Assembly (NCBI GenBank): GCA_002101905.1 | Contig: LQPU01000033.1 | Span: 62,001 to 126,000, forward strand | Direction of reading: 5' to 3' | From: Mycobacterium shimoidei | GTDB lineage: Bacteria; Actinomycetota; Actinomycetes; Mycobacteriales; Mycobacteriaceae | Length of the DNA stretch: 64,000 nucleotides | In this document: one piece after another, positions 27,150 through 36,734 of the stretch | How the letters are laid out: each line of letters starts with the position of its first letter | Numbering within the stretch: position 1 is the stretch's first letter | Program-made: the position numbers and the translations under genes | Notes under the pieces: model-generated | The model's input: only the letters and a program-made list of their open reading frames with translations | The model's database searches: none | Told to the model about the DNA's origin: nothing

Positions 27150-28730
27150 TCAGTGGGCGAAGTGCCTTGCGCCGGTCAGGTACAGGGTCACGCCGGCTTC
27201 CTTGGCCGCCGCGGTGACCTCTTCGTCGCGCACCGAACCGCCCGGATGCACAATTGCCCGCACACCGGCGGCGGCCAGTGTCTGCAATCCGTCCGGGAAC
27301 GGGAAGAACGCATCCGAGGCCGCCACCGCGCCGCGCACCCGCTCGCCGCCGCGCTCGACGGCGAGCCGCGCCGCGTCGACACGATTCACCTGACCCATGC
27401 CCACCCCGACGGTGGCACCGTCGGCGGCGATGACGATCGCGTTGGACTTCACCGCGCGACACGCCCGCCAGGCAAATACCAAGTCCGCCAACGTCGCCGG
27501 GTCGGCCGCTGTGCCGGTGGCCAGCGTCCAGTTGGCCGGATCGTCGCCGGGGGCGTCGAGGCGATCGCGCTGCTGCATCAGCAGTCCGCCGCTGACCTGA
27601 CGCACCTCGATGCCCCCGCCCATCGGCTCGGAAGCCACCAGCACCCGAATGTTCTTCTTGCGGGCCAGCACGTCGACGGCGCCCGGCGCGTAGGCGGGCG
27701 CGACGATCACCTCGGTGAAGATCGTGTTGACGTACTCGGCCATCTCGACGCTCACCTCGGTGTTGGCCGCGATCACCCCGCCGAACGCGCTGAGCGGGTC
27801 GCAGGCGTGCGCCTTGCGGTGCGCGTCGGCGACAGAGACCGACGAGACGGCGATCCCACATGGATTGGCATGCTTGATGATCGCCACGCAGGTCTCGTCG
27901 TGGTCGAAGGCCGCCCGCCAGGCCGCGTCGGCGTCGGTGAAGTTGTTGTACGACATCTCTTTTCCGTGCAGCTGCTCGGCCTGAGCCAGGCCCGGCCACG
28001 CGGCCGGATCATGAAAGAGCGCCGCCTGCTGATGCGGGTTCTCCCCGTAACGCAGCAACGCCGAACGCCGCCACGACCGGGCGAACCACTCCGGGAACAC
28101 CGTGGGTGGCTGCTCGGGCGCAAGCGTCGACGACATCCAACCGGCGACCGCGATGTCGTAGTCGGCGGTGTGCCGAAACGCCAACGACGCCAACCGTTTC
28201 CGCTCAGTGAGAGTGAAACCCCCGTCGGCCACTGCGGCCAGCACCCCGTCGTAGCCGCGCGGATCGACTACCACCGCCACGCTGGGATGGTTCTTGGCCG
28301 CGGCCCGCACCATCGACGGCCCGCCGATGTCGATCTGCTCGACACACTCGTTGACACTTGCGCCCGAGTCCACGGTTTCGCTGAACGGATACAGGTTGAC
28401 CACCACCAGCTCGAACGCCGCGATGCCGAGCTGTTCGAGCGCCGTAGCGTGTTCCGGCTTGCGCAGGTCCGCCAGAATCCCGGCATGAACATGCGGATGC
28501 AAGGTCTTGACCCGCCCGTCGAGAACCTCCGGAAACCCGGTGACCTTTTCCACGGGTGTGACGGGAATACCGTCGGCGGCAATGGTTTTCGCCGTGGAGC
28601 CGGTAGAGACGATGTCGACGCCTGCTGCGTGAAGCCCGCGAGCCAACTCGATCAGCCCAGTCTTGTCATAGACGCTGATCAATGCGCGACGAATCGGCCG
28701 CTTTCCGTCAGCATCATTTTCTAGGTTCAC
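27150..28730 (-). CDS. purH: bifunctional AICAR formyltransferase / IMP cyclohydrolase
   Basis: The protein has 526 residues. The N-terminal IMP cyclohydrolase domain ([39 protein letters not shown]) is followed by the AICAR formyltransferase domain with [18 protein letters not shown] and [14 protein letters not shown]. It performs the last two steps of purine synthesis. GTG 28730 is chosen because it overlaps the purN stop (GTGA); the ATG at 28757 would overlap purN by 31 bases. It forms a unit with purN, which supplies the earlier formyl transfer. Confidence 0.96.
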   Translation of the reverse strand: MNLENDADGKRPIRRALISVYDKTGLIELARGLHAAGVDIVSTGSTAKTIAADGIPVTPVEKVTGFPEVLDGRVKTLHPHVHAGILADLRKPEHATALEQLGIAAFELVVVNLYPFSETVDSGASVNECVEQIDIGGPSMVRAAAKNHPSVAVVVDPRGYDGVLAAVADGGFTLTERKRLASLAFRHTADYDIAVAGWMSSTLAPEQPPTVFPEWFARSWRRSALLRYGENPHQQAALFHDPAAWPGLAQAEQLHGKEMSYNNFTDADAAWRAAFDHDETCVAIIKHANPCGIAVSSVSVADAHRKAHACDPLSAFGGVIAANTEVSVEMAEYVNTIFTEVIVAPAYAPGAVDVLARKKNIRVLVASEPMGGGIEVRQVSGGLLMQQRDRLDAPGDDPANWTLATGTAADPATLADLVFAWRACRAVKSNAIVIAADGATVGVGMGQVNRVDAARLAVERGGERVRGAVAASDAFFPFPDGLQTLAAAGVRAIVHPGGSVRDEEVTAAAKEAGVTLYLTGARHFAH

Positions 28731-29356
28731 CCGATGTACGCCTTTCGTCCGGTCCACGTCACACCGCCGGTCACCACCGCGGCCACCACGTCCACCAGCA
28801 GCCGTCGTTCAGCGACCTTGATGCGCTCATGCAAGGTCTGTTCGTCGTCATCGTCGTGCACTCGGATGGATTCTTGCGCCAGTATCGGCCCGGTGTCGGT
28901 ACCGGCGTCCACCAGGTGCACCGTGCACCCGGTGACTTTCACGCCGTACGCCAACGCATCGGCCACTCCGTGCGCACCGGGAAACGCCGGCAGCAGCGCC
29001 GGATGGGTGTTGAGGATGCGGCCACCGAAACGCGACAAGAATTGCGGGCCGAGAATTTTCATGAATCCCGCTGACACGATGAGGTCGGGTGCATGCGTCG
29101 CGACGGCGTCGGTGAGCGCAATGTCCCAGGCGTCGCGGTCCGGGTAGTCGCTCAACCGGGTGGTGAAGGTCGGCAATGATGCGGCGGCCGCGATCTCGGC
29201 GGCCGGGCACTCGCGGTCCACGCCGACGGCGACCACCCGCGCGGGGTAATCGCCGACGGCTGCGTCCAGCAGCGCGGCGAGCAATGAGCCTTTTCCAGAA
29301 GCCAGTACCACCAGCCGTGCCGGCGCGCTCGGAGGCACACGGAGCGGTTGCTGCAC
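28727..29356 (-). CDS. purN: phosphoribosylglycinamide formyltransferase
   Basis: The protein has 209 residues. It has the GART opening [18 protein letters not shown] and the catalytic region [35 protein letters not shown] (Asn, His), then [13 protein letters not shown] with the catalytic Asp. It transfers formyl from 10-formyl-THF to GAR. It is coupled to purH by a GTGA overlap, and is ten bases downstream of perM on the same strand. Confidence 0.96.
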   Translation of the reverse strand: MQQPLRVPPSAPARLVVLASGKGSLLAALLDAAVGDYPARVVAVGVDRECPAAEIAAAASLPTFTTRLSDYPDRDAWDIALTDAVATHAPDLIVSAGFMKILGPQFLSRFGGRILNTHPALLPAFPGAHGVADALAYGVKVTGCTVHLVDAGTDTGPILAQESIRVHDDDDEQTLHERIKVAERRLLVDVVAAVVTGGVTWTGRKAYIG

Positions 29357-29365
29357 AGGGCGAGC

Positions 29366-30607
29366 TTAATCGTCTTCGGGTGGCGCTTCGCTTGCACCGG
29401 CCGGCCCGGCGGTGTCGTCAGCTGGCGGCTCGACCACCGGTGCCGCCGGTTCGGCGGCGGCCTTCGATGCTTTGGGCCGGCGGCGGATTCCGCCGGCCAT
29501 CGCGACCGTGAGCGCACCGATGATCGCGAACCATCCGAACGAGGCGATCACGAAGCTGCCCTGGTCGATGCCGACCTCGCCGAAGTTGCCCAGCTGTCCG
29601 CCCGCGGCGTAGCCGAGCAGCCCCATCGTCAGCGTCGCGATCACCGCAGCCACCAGCAGCTTGGCCATCGCCGCACCCAGCGGCAGCGCGCGGCGCGCGC
29701 ATTGCTGCCCGACAGCCACACCGGATGACGCGCCGACGATGAGCAGCGCGACCCACACCGGACCCAGCGGCGGGTGCGGGGCCGCGGCCAGCACCGGCAG
29801 CGCCGGAATGTCGCCGCCGAACACCGTGAACGAGCTGAACGTGGCGAAACCCAGGTGGGCGCTGGACCCGACGGCGACCGCCGCGGTGGCGACGATGACG
29901 TTGGGCGCGTACAGAATCGACAGCACGGTGAGGCTGAGTTGGCCGAACAGCGAATCGGTGATCGCGTACAGCTCGTGCATGGTTCCCCAATGCACAACCA
30001 GCGAGCCGGCCGTGACCGCACCGGACAACCCCAGCAGCGCCAATACTCCCGCCGCCGCACCACGCAGCGCATCGGCGAGCCAATCGGGCAGCGACGACGC
30101 CGACAGCGCGCGCCGACCGACCCGGGAACCCACGCCCAGCGCCGCGCCGATGCCATGGACGACCAGCACGCTGAGGAAGGCGCGCAGCGCGTTGGGCGTC
30201 TGCAGTTCGGTGAGCACCGAAGCCGCGTCGTGGATGACCGCCAGTGAGATCGCGGCGAACAACAGTGGGCCGCCCAGCGCCGAGGCCACCACCCAGCGGA
30301 TGACGAACCAGGACGCCGTGTTGGCGGTGGCCTGCGCGGTGGTGCGCGCCGTCGCCCACACCATCAGCAGTAGCGGCAACAACGGCATCACGCCAAGCTC
30401 GCGGCCGCTGATCGAGATCGGCACCCGGTGCACGCCGAGCCACATGCTGGCGATGGCTCCCAGCGCACCGGTCATGTCGCTGTTGGCGATCAGCAGCTGC
30501 AGCAGCGTGACCGCAGCGATGATCACCAGCGCGACAACAGCCGGCCCGAACGCCACCCGAAGCAGCTCGCGGGCCTGACGCGGGCCCGCGGTCGGACTGC
30601 CCGCCAC
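29366..30607 (-). CDS. perM: PerM-like multi-pass membrane protein
   Basis: This 413-residue protein has at least eight hydrophobic segments, the first two being [18 protein letters not shown] and [17 protein letters not shown], and a short charged C-terminus rich in Ala, Glu and Pro. Synteny (between purN and the 34-kDa-antigen-like gene) and pattern match Rv0955, known as PerM, which supports cell division in low magnesium and chronic infection. Its upstream neighbour is also linked to the divisome. The protein shows no enzymatic motif; the role is from the family. Confidence 0.87.
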   Translation of the reverse strand: MAGSPTAGPRQARELLRVAFGPAVVALVIIAAVTLLQLLIANSDMTGALGAIASMWLGVHRVPISISGRELGVMPLLPLLLMVWATARTTAQATANTASWFVIRWVVASALGGPLLFAAISLAVIHDAASVLTELQTPNALRAFLSVLVVHGIGAALGVGSRVGRRALSASSLPDWLADALRGAAAGVLALLGLSGAVTAGSLVVHWGTMHELYAITDSLFGQLSLTVLSILYAPNVIVATAAVAVGSSAHLGFATFSSFTVFGGDIPALPVLAAAPHPPLGPVWVALLIVGASSGVAVGQQCARRALPLGAAMAKLLVAAVIATLTMGLLGYAAGGQLGNFGEVGIDQGSFVIASFGWFAIIGALTVAMAGGIRRRPKASKAAAEPAAPVVEPPADDTAGPAGASEAPPEDD

Positions 30608-30632
30608 CTACGTCACTCTCGGCGGCACCCGG

Positions 30633-31544
30633 TCAGGACTGTGACTGCCCCGAGGACGGCTGCTGTTGCTGCTGTTGCTGCTGCCCCTGGCCGTAGGACT
30701 GTTGACCCTGCGCTTGCCCCTGCGCAGAACCCCCTTGGTTCGCGGAGTTGTGCTGACCCGAGCTCTGGCTACCCGAACCGGCCGACGTGGGCTGGCCGTA
30801 GCCCGGGAAACCGGTGGGCGGGGTGGGCGGACCCTGTTGCGGTGTCTGCTGCGGCCCGGATTGCGACGCCTGCTGCTGCGGGCCGGTCTGGCTGCCAACA
30901 GCGCTGAACCCGCCGGTGGACGGGTAGCTTCCGTACTGCGAGCCGTAGCCGGACTGTTGGTGCGATTGCTGCGGGGCGTGCTGCTGGTAAGGGCTCTGCT
31001 GGCCGTAGTAGCCGCCGTACTGGCCGTAATGCCCGTATTGGTCGTAGCGGGGTCGCGGCGCCGGTGCCGTGATGACGCCGGCGTCCAACAGCAGCGCGCT
31101 GACCGCGATGATGGCCTGCACCACCACGCATGCGAGGGCGAACCATAACGCCCAGGCGACAGACAGGCCGTTGGGCGCGCTGAGCGCCTCCTTGATCAGG
31201 GTCAGCGCGCCCAGCACCGCGATCGCCGCGATAACTCCCTCGTAGCTTTTGGCCTTCGGCAGCAGGCTTACCGCGGCCAGCAGCCCCGCCAGCAGGGCGG
31301 CGACGATGCCGATCCCGACATCACCGGAAATCTCGCCAACCGGGCCGAGCTCGGCGCTGACGTTGAACATGGGACCGAAGCTCGCCAGATACGCCGCGAA
31401 GCCGAGCGCGACTACCGCGATGGTCAAATACAGCGGCAAACTGCTCTTGCCGTCATCGGATTTCGCGAACGACGGGTTAGCGCCGCCGTAGGAACCAGTG
31501 GACTGTGCGGGCGGATATCCGGGGCTGCCGGGCGAGTAGGTCAT
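30633..31544 (-). CDS. DUF5336 membrane protein, divisome-associated antigen (Rv0954-like)
   Basis: The protein has 303 residues. About 170 N-terminal residues carry four transmembrane segments ([19 protein letters not shown] and following). A long Gln/Ser/Tyr/Gly-rich tail contains an eight-residue glutamine run near the end. It matches the 34-kDa antigenic protein family. The M. tuberculosis homologue Rv0954 has been reported as a divisome member. It heads the minus-strand run Rv0954-like, perM, purN, purH. The low-complexity tail is coded by CAG/CAA-rich DNA (30655-30720 and beyond) and is likely to vary between strains. Confidence 0.85.
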   Translation of the reverse strand: MTYSPGSPGYPPAQSTGSYGGANPSFAKSDDGKSSLPLYLTIAVVALGFAAYLASFGPMFNVSAELGPVGEISGDVGIGIVAALLAGLLAAVSLLPKAKSYEGVIAAIAVLGALTLIKEALSAPNGLSVAWALWFALACVVVQAIIAVSALLLDAGVITAPAPRPRYDQYGHYGQYGGYYGQQSPYQQHAPQQSHQQSGYGSQYGSYPSTGGFSAVGSQTGPQQQASQSGPQQTPQQGPPTPPTGFPGYGQPTSAGSGSQSSGQHNSANQGGSAQGQAQGQQSYGQGQQQQQQQQPSSGQSQS

Positions 31545-31753
31545 GACTTCTCCTGTGCTTGCAATGCCGATTCTGTACTCGCAGGCGCCGCTCCCGCGAC
31601 GCTACGCCGGACCGCTCGATGAACGCCACCGCGGCGAGCGCGAACGTTACGAGGCGATTCGGCCACCCACGCTAGCGCACTGTCGACAACCCGGCTCGCG
31701 GCAGTTCCTGTGTCGCGCCACCCCCCGCGTTTGCCCACCGGATTGCAACACGT

Positions 31754-31759
31754 TCTAAT
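31754..31759 (+). promoter_or_regulatory. candidate -10 element of the F420-type oxidoreductase
   Basis: TCTAAT ends seven bases before ATG 31766 with no Shine-Dalgarno sequence in between, which suggests a leaderless transcript. It was judged by position only. Confidence 0.35.
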
Positions 31760-31765
31760 TCAGGG

Positions 31766-32614
31766 ATGGACTACGGGCTTGTGCTGTTCACCAGCGACCG
31801 CGGCATCGCCCCTGCGACGGCTGCAACGCTCGCCGAAAGTCATGGCTTTCACACGTTCTACGTGCCCGAACACACCCATATCCCGGTCAAACGGGAGGCC
31901 GCTCACCCGACCACCGGCGACTCCTCGCTGCCCGACGACCGCTACATGCGCACGCTGGACCCGTGGGTCAGTCTGGGTACGGCCTGTGCGGTGACCTCGC
32001 GGATCCGGCTGTCCACCGCTGTCGCGTTGCCGGTCGAGCATGATCCGATCACGCTGGCCAAGTCGATTGCCACGCTCGACCACCTGTCCGGCGGCCGGGT
32101 GAGTCTGGGCGTCGGATTTGGTTGGAACACCGACGAACTCGTTGACCACAAGGTGCCGCCGGCGCGGCGGCGCACCATGTTGCGCGAATACCTCGAGGCG
32201 ATGCGCGCATTGTGGACGCAGGAGGAAGCCGCCTACGACGGGGAATTCGTCAGCTTCGGGCCCAGCTGGGCCTGGCCCAAGCCGGTGCAGTCACATATCC
32301 CGGTGCTGGTCGGTGCGGCCGGGACCGAGAAGAATTTCAAGTGGATTGCGCGCAGCGCCGACGGTTGGATCACCACCCCGCGCGACCTCGACATCGACGA
32401 ACCGGTGAAGTTGCTGCAGGACACCTGGGCCGCGGCGGGACGCGACGGGGCCCCGCAAATCGTGGCGCTGGATTTCAAGCCGGTGCCCGAGAAGCTGGCG
32501 CATTGGGCCGAGTTGGGAGTAACCGAAGTGCTGTTCGGGTTGCCCGACCGATCCGAGGACGAGGTGGTCGCCTACGTGGAGCGGCTGGCCGGCAAGCTCG
32601 CGGCAATCGTGTAA
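31766..32614 (+). CDS. LLM-class F420-dependent oxidoreductase
   Basis: This 282-residue luciferase-like (bacterial luciferase fold) protein has LDHLSGGRVSLGVGFGWNTDEL, the hallmark of F420-dependent members, and a C-terminal IPVLVGAAGTEKNFKWIARSADGW. It probably reduces or oxidises an unknown substrate with F420 rather than FMN, as most mycobacterial members do. Length and synteny match Rv0953c. It diverges from the Rv0954-like gene and converges on sucD. Confidence 0.88.
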   Translation: MDYGLVLFTSDRGIAPATAATLAESHGFHTFYVPEHTHIPVKREAAHPTTGDSSLPDDRYMRTLDPWVSLGTACAVTSRIRLSTAVALPVEHDPITLAKSIATLDHLSGGRVSLGVGFGWNTDELVDHKVPPARRRTMLREYLEAMRALWTQEEAAYDGEFVSFGPSWAWPKPVQSHIPVLVGAAGTEKNFKWIARSADGWITTPRDLDIDEPVKLLQDTWAAAGRDGAPQIVALDFKPVPEKLAHWAELGVTEVLFGLPDRSEDEVVAYVERLAGKLAAIV

Positions 32615-32636
32615 CGAGCGCTCAGGCTGCGGCGGC

Positions 32637-33539
32637 CTACAGGCTTTCCAGGATCTTGCGCGCCAACGCCGCAGTCCCCGATGGGGTTTTACCGACTTTG
32701 ACGCCGGCCGCCTCCAGGGCTTCCTTCTTGGCGGCCGCGGTGCCCGACGAACCGGACACGATCGCACCGGCGTGCCCCATCGTCTTGCCTTCCGGGGCAG
32801 TGAATCCGGCGACGTAGCCGACCACGGGCTTGGAGACGTTGGCCTTGATGTAATCGGCGGCACGCTCTTCGGCGTCACCGCCGATCTCGCCGATCATCAC
32901 GATGACCTTGGTCTCGGGATCCTTTTCGAACGCCTCGATGGCGTCGATGTGGGTGGTACCGATCACCGGGTCGCCGCCGATGCCGATGCAGGTGGAAAAC
33001 CCGAAATCGCGGAGTTCGTACATCATCTGGTAGGTCAGGGTGCCCGACTTCGACACCAGGCCAAGCGGGCCTTTGCCGGTGATGTTGGCCGGGGTGATGC
33101 CGACCAGCGCTTCACCCGGAGTGATGATGCCGGGACAGTTCGGGCCGATGATGCGGGTCTTGGTGCCCTTGTCGACGTTGTAGGCCCACGCGTACGCGGT
33201 GTCCTGCACCGGGATTCCCTCGGTGATGACGACCAGCAGCGCAATCTCGGCGTCGATCGCCTCGATGATCGCGTCCTTGGCGAACTTCGGCGGCACGAAG
33301 ATAACCGACACGTCGGCGCCGGTCTCCTTCATCGCCTCTGCCACGCTGCCGAAGACCGGCAGCTTGATCATCCGCCCACCCTTGTCCTCATGAGTCACCG
33401 TGGTGCCGGCCTTGCGGGCGTTCACGCCGCCGACGATCTGGGTGCCGGCTTTGAGCATGCGGGCCGTGTGGACGGTGGCCTCGCTGCCGGTGATGCCCTG
33501 GACGATGACCTTGTTGTCCTTGTTCAAGTAGATCGACAT
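32637..33539 (-). CDS. sucD: succinyl-CoA synthetase alpha subunit
   Basis: This 300-residue TCA-cycle enzyme has [16 protein letters not shown] for CoA binding, [13 protein letters not shown], and [17 protein letters not shown] containing the phosphorylated active-site histidine. With SucC it interconverts succinyl-CoA and succinate with nucleotide phosphorylation. It lies four bases downstream of sucC in one operon. Confidence 0.97.
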   Translation of the reverse strand: MSIYLNKDNKVIVQGITGSEATVHTARMLKAGTQIVGGVNARKAGTTVTHEDKGGRMIKLPVFGSVAEAMKETGADVSVIFVPPKFAKDAIIEAIDAEIALLVVITEGIPVQDTAYAWAYNVDKGTKTRIIGPNCPGIITPGEALVGITPANITGKGPLGLVSKSGTLTYQMMYELRDFGFSTCIGIGGDPVIGTTHIDAIEAFEKDPETKVIVMIGEIGGDAEERAADYIKANVSKPVVGYVAGFTAPEGKTMGHAGAIVSGSSGTAAAKKEALEAAGVKVGKTPSGTAALARKILESL

Positions 33540-33543
33540 CGCC

Positions 33544-34719
33544 TTACGCGTCCTTTCCGGCGCTCGCCAGCTCGGCGGCTTTGTCAGCGGCCTCGTCCAT
33601 CGTGTCCACCAGGGTCACCAGCGGATGGTTGGCTTCCGCCAGGATCCGCCGGCCCTCCTCGACGTTGTTGCCGTCCAACCGAACCACCAATGGCTTGGTG
33701 GCGGTGTCGCCGAGCATCTGCAACGCCTTGACGATGCCGCTCGCCACCGCATCGCACGAGGTGATGCCACCGAAGACGTTGACGAACACGCTCTTGACCT
33801 GGTCGTCGCCCAAGATTACGTCCAGCCCCGCGGCCATCACCTCCGCCGAGGCGCCGCCACCGATGTCCAGAAAGTTCGCCGGCTTGACTCCGCCGTGGTT
33901 TTCACCGGCATAAGCGACGACGTCGAGGGTGGACATCACCAGGCCCGCGCCATTGCCGATGATGCCGACCGCGCCGTCGAGCTTGACGTAGTTGAGGTCG
34001 TGCTCCTTGGCCTTCAACTCCAGCGGGTCGGTGGCGTCGCGGTCCTCGAACGCTGCGTGGCCGGGCTGGCGGAAGTAGGCGTTACCGTCGAGGGTGATCT
34101 TGGCGTCCAGCGCCAGGATCTGGTCGTCGGGGGTGCGCACCAAGGGGTTGACCTCGACGAGGGTGGCGTCCTCGGCGACAAACAACTCCCAGAGCTTGTC
34201 GATGGTGACCGCCGCGGCGTCGAGCACCTCGGCGGGCAGGTGCCCCTGCTCGGCGATGGACCGCGCGAAAGCGAGGTCGACGCCTTTGACGGCGTTGACG
34301 GGAACCTTGGCCAGCCGTTCGGGCTTGGTGGCGGCGACCTCTTCGATCTCCATGCCACCCTCGACGGAGCACATGGCCAGGTAGGTGCGGTTGGACCGGT
34401 CGAGCAAAAAGGAGATGTAGTACTCCTCGGCGATGTCGCTGGCCTCGGACACCAGCAGTTTCTTGACGATGTGTCCCTTGATGTTCAGCCCGAGGATGTT
34501 GTTCGCGTGGGTGTAGGCGTCGTCGGGCGTGGCCGCGTACTGCACGCCGCCGGCTTTACCCCGTCCGCCGGTCTTGACCTGGGCTTTGACCATCACCGGA
34601 CGGCCGATTTCCTGGGCTATCGCCTTCGCCTCGTCGGCGCTGTCAGTCACCCGTCCGGGCGTGGTGGGCACGCTGTGCTTGGCGAACAACTCCTTCGCCT
34701 GGTACTCGAAAAGATCCAT
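33544..34719 (-). CDS. sucC: succinyl-CoA synthetase beta subunit
   Basis: The protein has 391 residues. It opens [18 protein letters not shown] and has the ATP-grasp nucleotide segment [18 protein letters not shown], the metal site EVNPLV, and [14 protein letters not shown]. It binds nucleotide and succinate and forms the complex with SucD. It faces the M23 peptidase gene across a 290-base divergent region with a CRP-like site, so both may answer to cAMP. Confidence 0.97.
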   Translation of the reverse strand: MDLFEYQAKELFAKHSVPTTPGRVTDSADEAKAIAQEIGRPVMVKAQVKTGGRGKAGGVQYAATPDDAYTHANNILGLNIKGHIVKKLLVSEASDIAEEYYISFLLDRSNRTYLAMCSVEGGMEIEEVAATKPERLAKVPVNAVKGVDLAFARSIAEQGHLPAEVLDAAAVTIDKLWELFVAEDATLVEVNPLVRTPDDQILALDAKITLDGNAYFRQPGHAAFEDRDATDPLELKAKEHDLNYVKLDGAVGIIGNGAGLVMSTLDVVAYAGENHGGVKPANFLDIGGGASAEVMAAGLDVILGDDQVKSVFVNVFGGITSCDAVASGIVKALQMLGDTATKPLVVRLDGNNVEEGRRILAEANHPLVTLVDTMDEAADKAAELASAGKDA

Positions 34720-34888
34720 GAGCTCGCTGTCTATTGAGTCGGCGTGATCGCTATCCTGCGGCTGCGGTTGCGTTTCGCCAACCGCGCCCGGGGGAACTGT
34801 ATCCGCACGCGGTCAGGGCGCCGTCGTCGCATCCGCTGTTGTGGCGCAGGTCACGACCGATACAGGACAGATAGGGGTTGCGCGCAGC

Positions 34889-34902
34889 GTGATCCAGGTC
34901 AC
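34889..34902. promoter_or_regulatory. CRP/cAMP receptor binding site
   Basis: GTGA-TCCAGG-TCAC, followed by A, matches the CRP consensus TGTGA-N6-TCACA at nine of ten arm positions. It lies 170 bases upstream of sucC and 108 bases upstream of the M23 peptidase start. It could serve either gene. Confidence 0.75.
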
Positions 34903-34973
34903 ATTCTCGGCCGGGTTTCTCCCCTTAGCTTGCGAGCCTCATCTGCTAGTGGTTAACGTCTCAGGGTCTTCAG

Positions 34974-34983
34974 ATAACGTTAT
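34974..34983. promoter_or_regulatory. perfect 10-bp palindrome upstream of the M23 peptidase
   Basis: ATAACGTTAT is exactly symmetric and lies 26 bases ahead of the start codon. A related GTTAACGT lies 15 bases further upstream. It is a possible operator; no known regulator is assigned. Confidence 0.3.
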
Positions 34984-35009
34984 GGTCACGACGCGAGGGA
35001 CGTTTCAGG

Positions 35010-36035
35010 TTGACCCAGCATCTGTCTGCCCGGTCTCCTGGTTCAGGGACCTTTCGCGGACCGTCCGACCGTTGGTTTGACCGCAACGAGATCACCGACA
35101 TCATCCCGTTCAACGAGTTCGGCAGCCTTGATGACCTGGAATTCAGCGAAAACTCGGTCTTCGGCGCCGCCGGGGTCCTGGACGCTCCTGAGCTCGACGA
35201 CCTGAACGACGCGGACGAGCCCATCGCGCTGGAGTTGGCCAGTCCCAGTGAGCACCAGCTCAACGCGGACATCGATCAGCCCACCGATGCTTACCGCTTC
35301 GACTTGCCCGGTGACCCAGCCTGGCGTCGTGGACAGCATCGCAAGCAGATGAGTGGCGCGGTGCGGGGCCGGGTGTTGATCGGTGCCATGGCCGCCGGGG
35401 CGGCAGCCGCCGCTGCGCACTCCGCCACCCACCCGTCGGATACCTCCAAATCCGCGACCGTGCTGGCTTCGGACACCACGGCGGCCAGCAGCGGGCCGAT
35501 CACCACCTCGCCGCGGGGCATGCAGGTGGTGACGGTGAAGCCCGCCGCCAACGCCGCGGTACACAACGCCGAACTCGCCAAGGGTGTGGCATTCGCCCAG
35601 GAACGCGCGCAACGTGAGGCCCGGCTGCAGCAGCCGCTCTACGTCATGCCGACCAAGGGCATATTCACGTCGAATTTCGGGTACCGCTGGGGTGTGTTGC
35701 ACGCCGGGATCGATATCGCCAACTCGATTGGAACTCCGATCCTGGCGGTGTCCGACGGGGTTGTCATCGATGCCGGCCCGACCGCCGGCTACGGAATGTG
35801 GGTCAAGCTGCGCCACGCGGACGGAACGGTGACCCTGTACGGGCATGTCAACACCACGACGGTCAGCGTCGGACAGCGCGTGATGGCCGGTGACCAGATC
35901 GCCACCATGGGCAACCGCGGCAACTCCACCGGTCCACACCTGCATTTCGAGGTGCTGCTGAACGGCACCAGCCGGGTAGACCCGGTACCGTGGCTGGCAA
36001 AGCGGGGCTTGAGCGTCGGAAGTTTCGCCGGCTGA
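35010..36035 (+). CDS. M23 (LytM) peptidoglycan endopeptidase, membrane-anchored
   Basis: The protein has 341 residues. A cytoplasmic acidic region of about 105 residues and a short transmembrane segment (VLIGAMAAGAAAAAAHSA) come first. A linker and the LytM domain follow, with zinc ligands in HAGID (His, Asp) and HLHFE (second His) and the catalytic-site GHVNTT. It should cut stem-peptide cross-links in the wall. Start TTG 35010 has GAGGGA upstream; no ATG/GTG lies in frame nearby. The syntenic Rv0950c has the same organisation. The catalytic residues appear complete, so activity is expected. Confidence 0.9.
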   Translation: MTQHLSARSPGSGTFRGPSDRWFDRNEITDIIPFNEFGSLDDLEFSENSVFGAAGVLDAPELDDLNDADEPIALELASPSEHQLNADIDQPTDAYRFDLPGDPAWRRGQHRKQMSGAVRGRVLIGAMAAGAAAAAAHSATHPSDTSKSATVLASDTTAASSGPITTSPRGMQVVTVKPAANAAVHNAELAKGVAFAQERAQREARLQQPLYVMPTKGIFTSNFGYRWGVLHAGIDIANSIGTPILAVSDGVVIDAGPTAGYGMWVKLRHADGTVTLYGHVNTTTVSVGQRVMAGDQIATMGNRGNSTGPHLHFEVLLNGTSRVDPVPWLAKRGLSVGSFAG

Positions 36036-36160
36036 CCGGTGACCTCATCGATCTACCTCACGCCTGACGACATTCCGCCCAACACACCACATGGTTCTGT
36101 CGGTGCGGGCAATCTTCCACCGGCCCGGCGGCCACAGGGCCATACCACAGGAGGGCCGAA

Positions 36161-36712
36161 ATGAGTGCACCCCACGACGACGCACCGCGTACTCGCATCA
36201 TCCGGCGGGCGCCGACCGGGCCGCTCCCCCGGATCGCCGATGACCCGCGCACCACCCATATCCCCCGCCAATCGCCTTACCCGACCGGCTATCCCGCCCA
36301 GCGCCCCGCAATGCCCGTCCCGCCGGCCCCCCAGCTGGACGAGCCCGCCAGCCGAACCGCCGTGGCCGGCGCCGCAGTCAGCATCGTCAGCGGGTGGGCC
36401 ACCGCGGTGGTGGCCACCGATCTGATTGCGGGCTGGTGGGGCTCCGACCGGCTGTTCTGCGTCGCGGTCGCATTCCTGGCGCTGGTGTTTGCGTCGGCCA
36501 CGGTGTCGGGAGTGATTCTGCTGCTTCGCCGGCGGGCGCTGGGCCGCTACCTCATCGTGGCCGGCGCCGTCATCGCGCTGCTGACCTACGGTGGTGTGTT
36601 CATCGCCGGCGCGCGGGTCGCCTGGATCGTGCACATACTGCCGCTACTGCCGATTGCCAGCGCAGTGTTGGTGCTGCACCCGAAAACCAAAGTCTGGTTG
36701 CCCGACGCCTAG
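36161..36712 (+). CDS. membrane protein, proline-rich N-terminus, four helices
   Basis: This 183-residue protein has a basic, Pro/Arg/Thr-rich cytoplasmic N-terminus of about 65 residues. Four hydrophobic segments follow (AVAGAAVSIVSGWATAVVA, LFCVAVAFLALVFASATV, YLIVAGAVIALLTYGGVFIAG, WIVHILPLLPIASAVLVL). GGAGGG lies ahead of ATG 36161. I do not recognise a named family, although such small proteins are common in mycobacteria. It is downstream of the M23 peptidase in the same direction, with a 125-base gap, and converges on uvrD1. Confidence 0.75.
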   Translation: MSAPHDDAPRTRIIRRAPTGPLPRIADDPRTTHIPRQSPYPTGYPAQRPAMPVPPAPQLDEPASRTAVAGAAVSIVSGWATAVVATDLIAGWWGSDRLFCVAVAFLALVFASATVSGVILLLRRRALGRYLIVAGAVIALLTYGGVFIAGARVAWIVHILPLLPIASAVLVLHPKTKVWLPDA

Positions 36713-36734
36713 AGCGCCTAGCGCGCCTAGCGCC

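Noticed and set aside
30655..30720. CTG/TTG repeats that look like an expandable triplet tract.
   Set aside because: They are the coding sequence of the glutamine-rich tail of the Rv0954-like protein; the codons vary (CAG/CAA), so it is not a pure repeat.
34720..35009. A possible c-di-AMP (ydaO-type) riboswitch ahead of the M23 peptidase, because a GGGGGAAC word is present.
   Set aside because: The other conserved blocks of that riboswitch could not be found, and the region is too short and lacks the pseudoknot partners.
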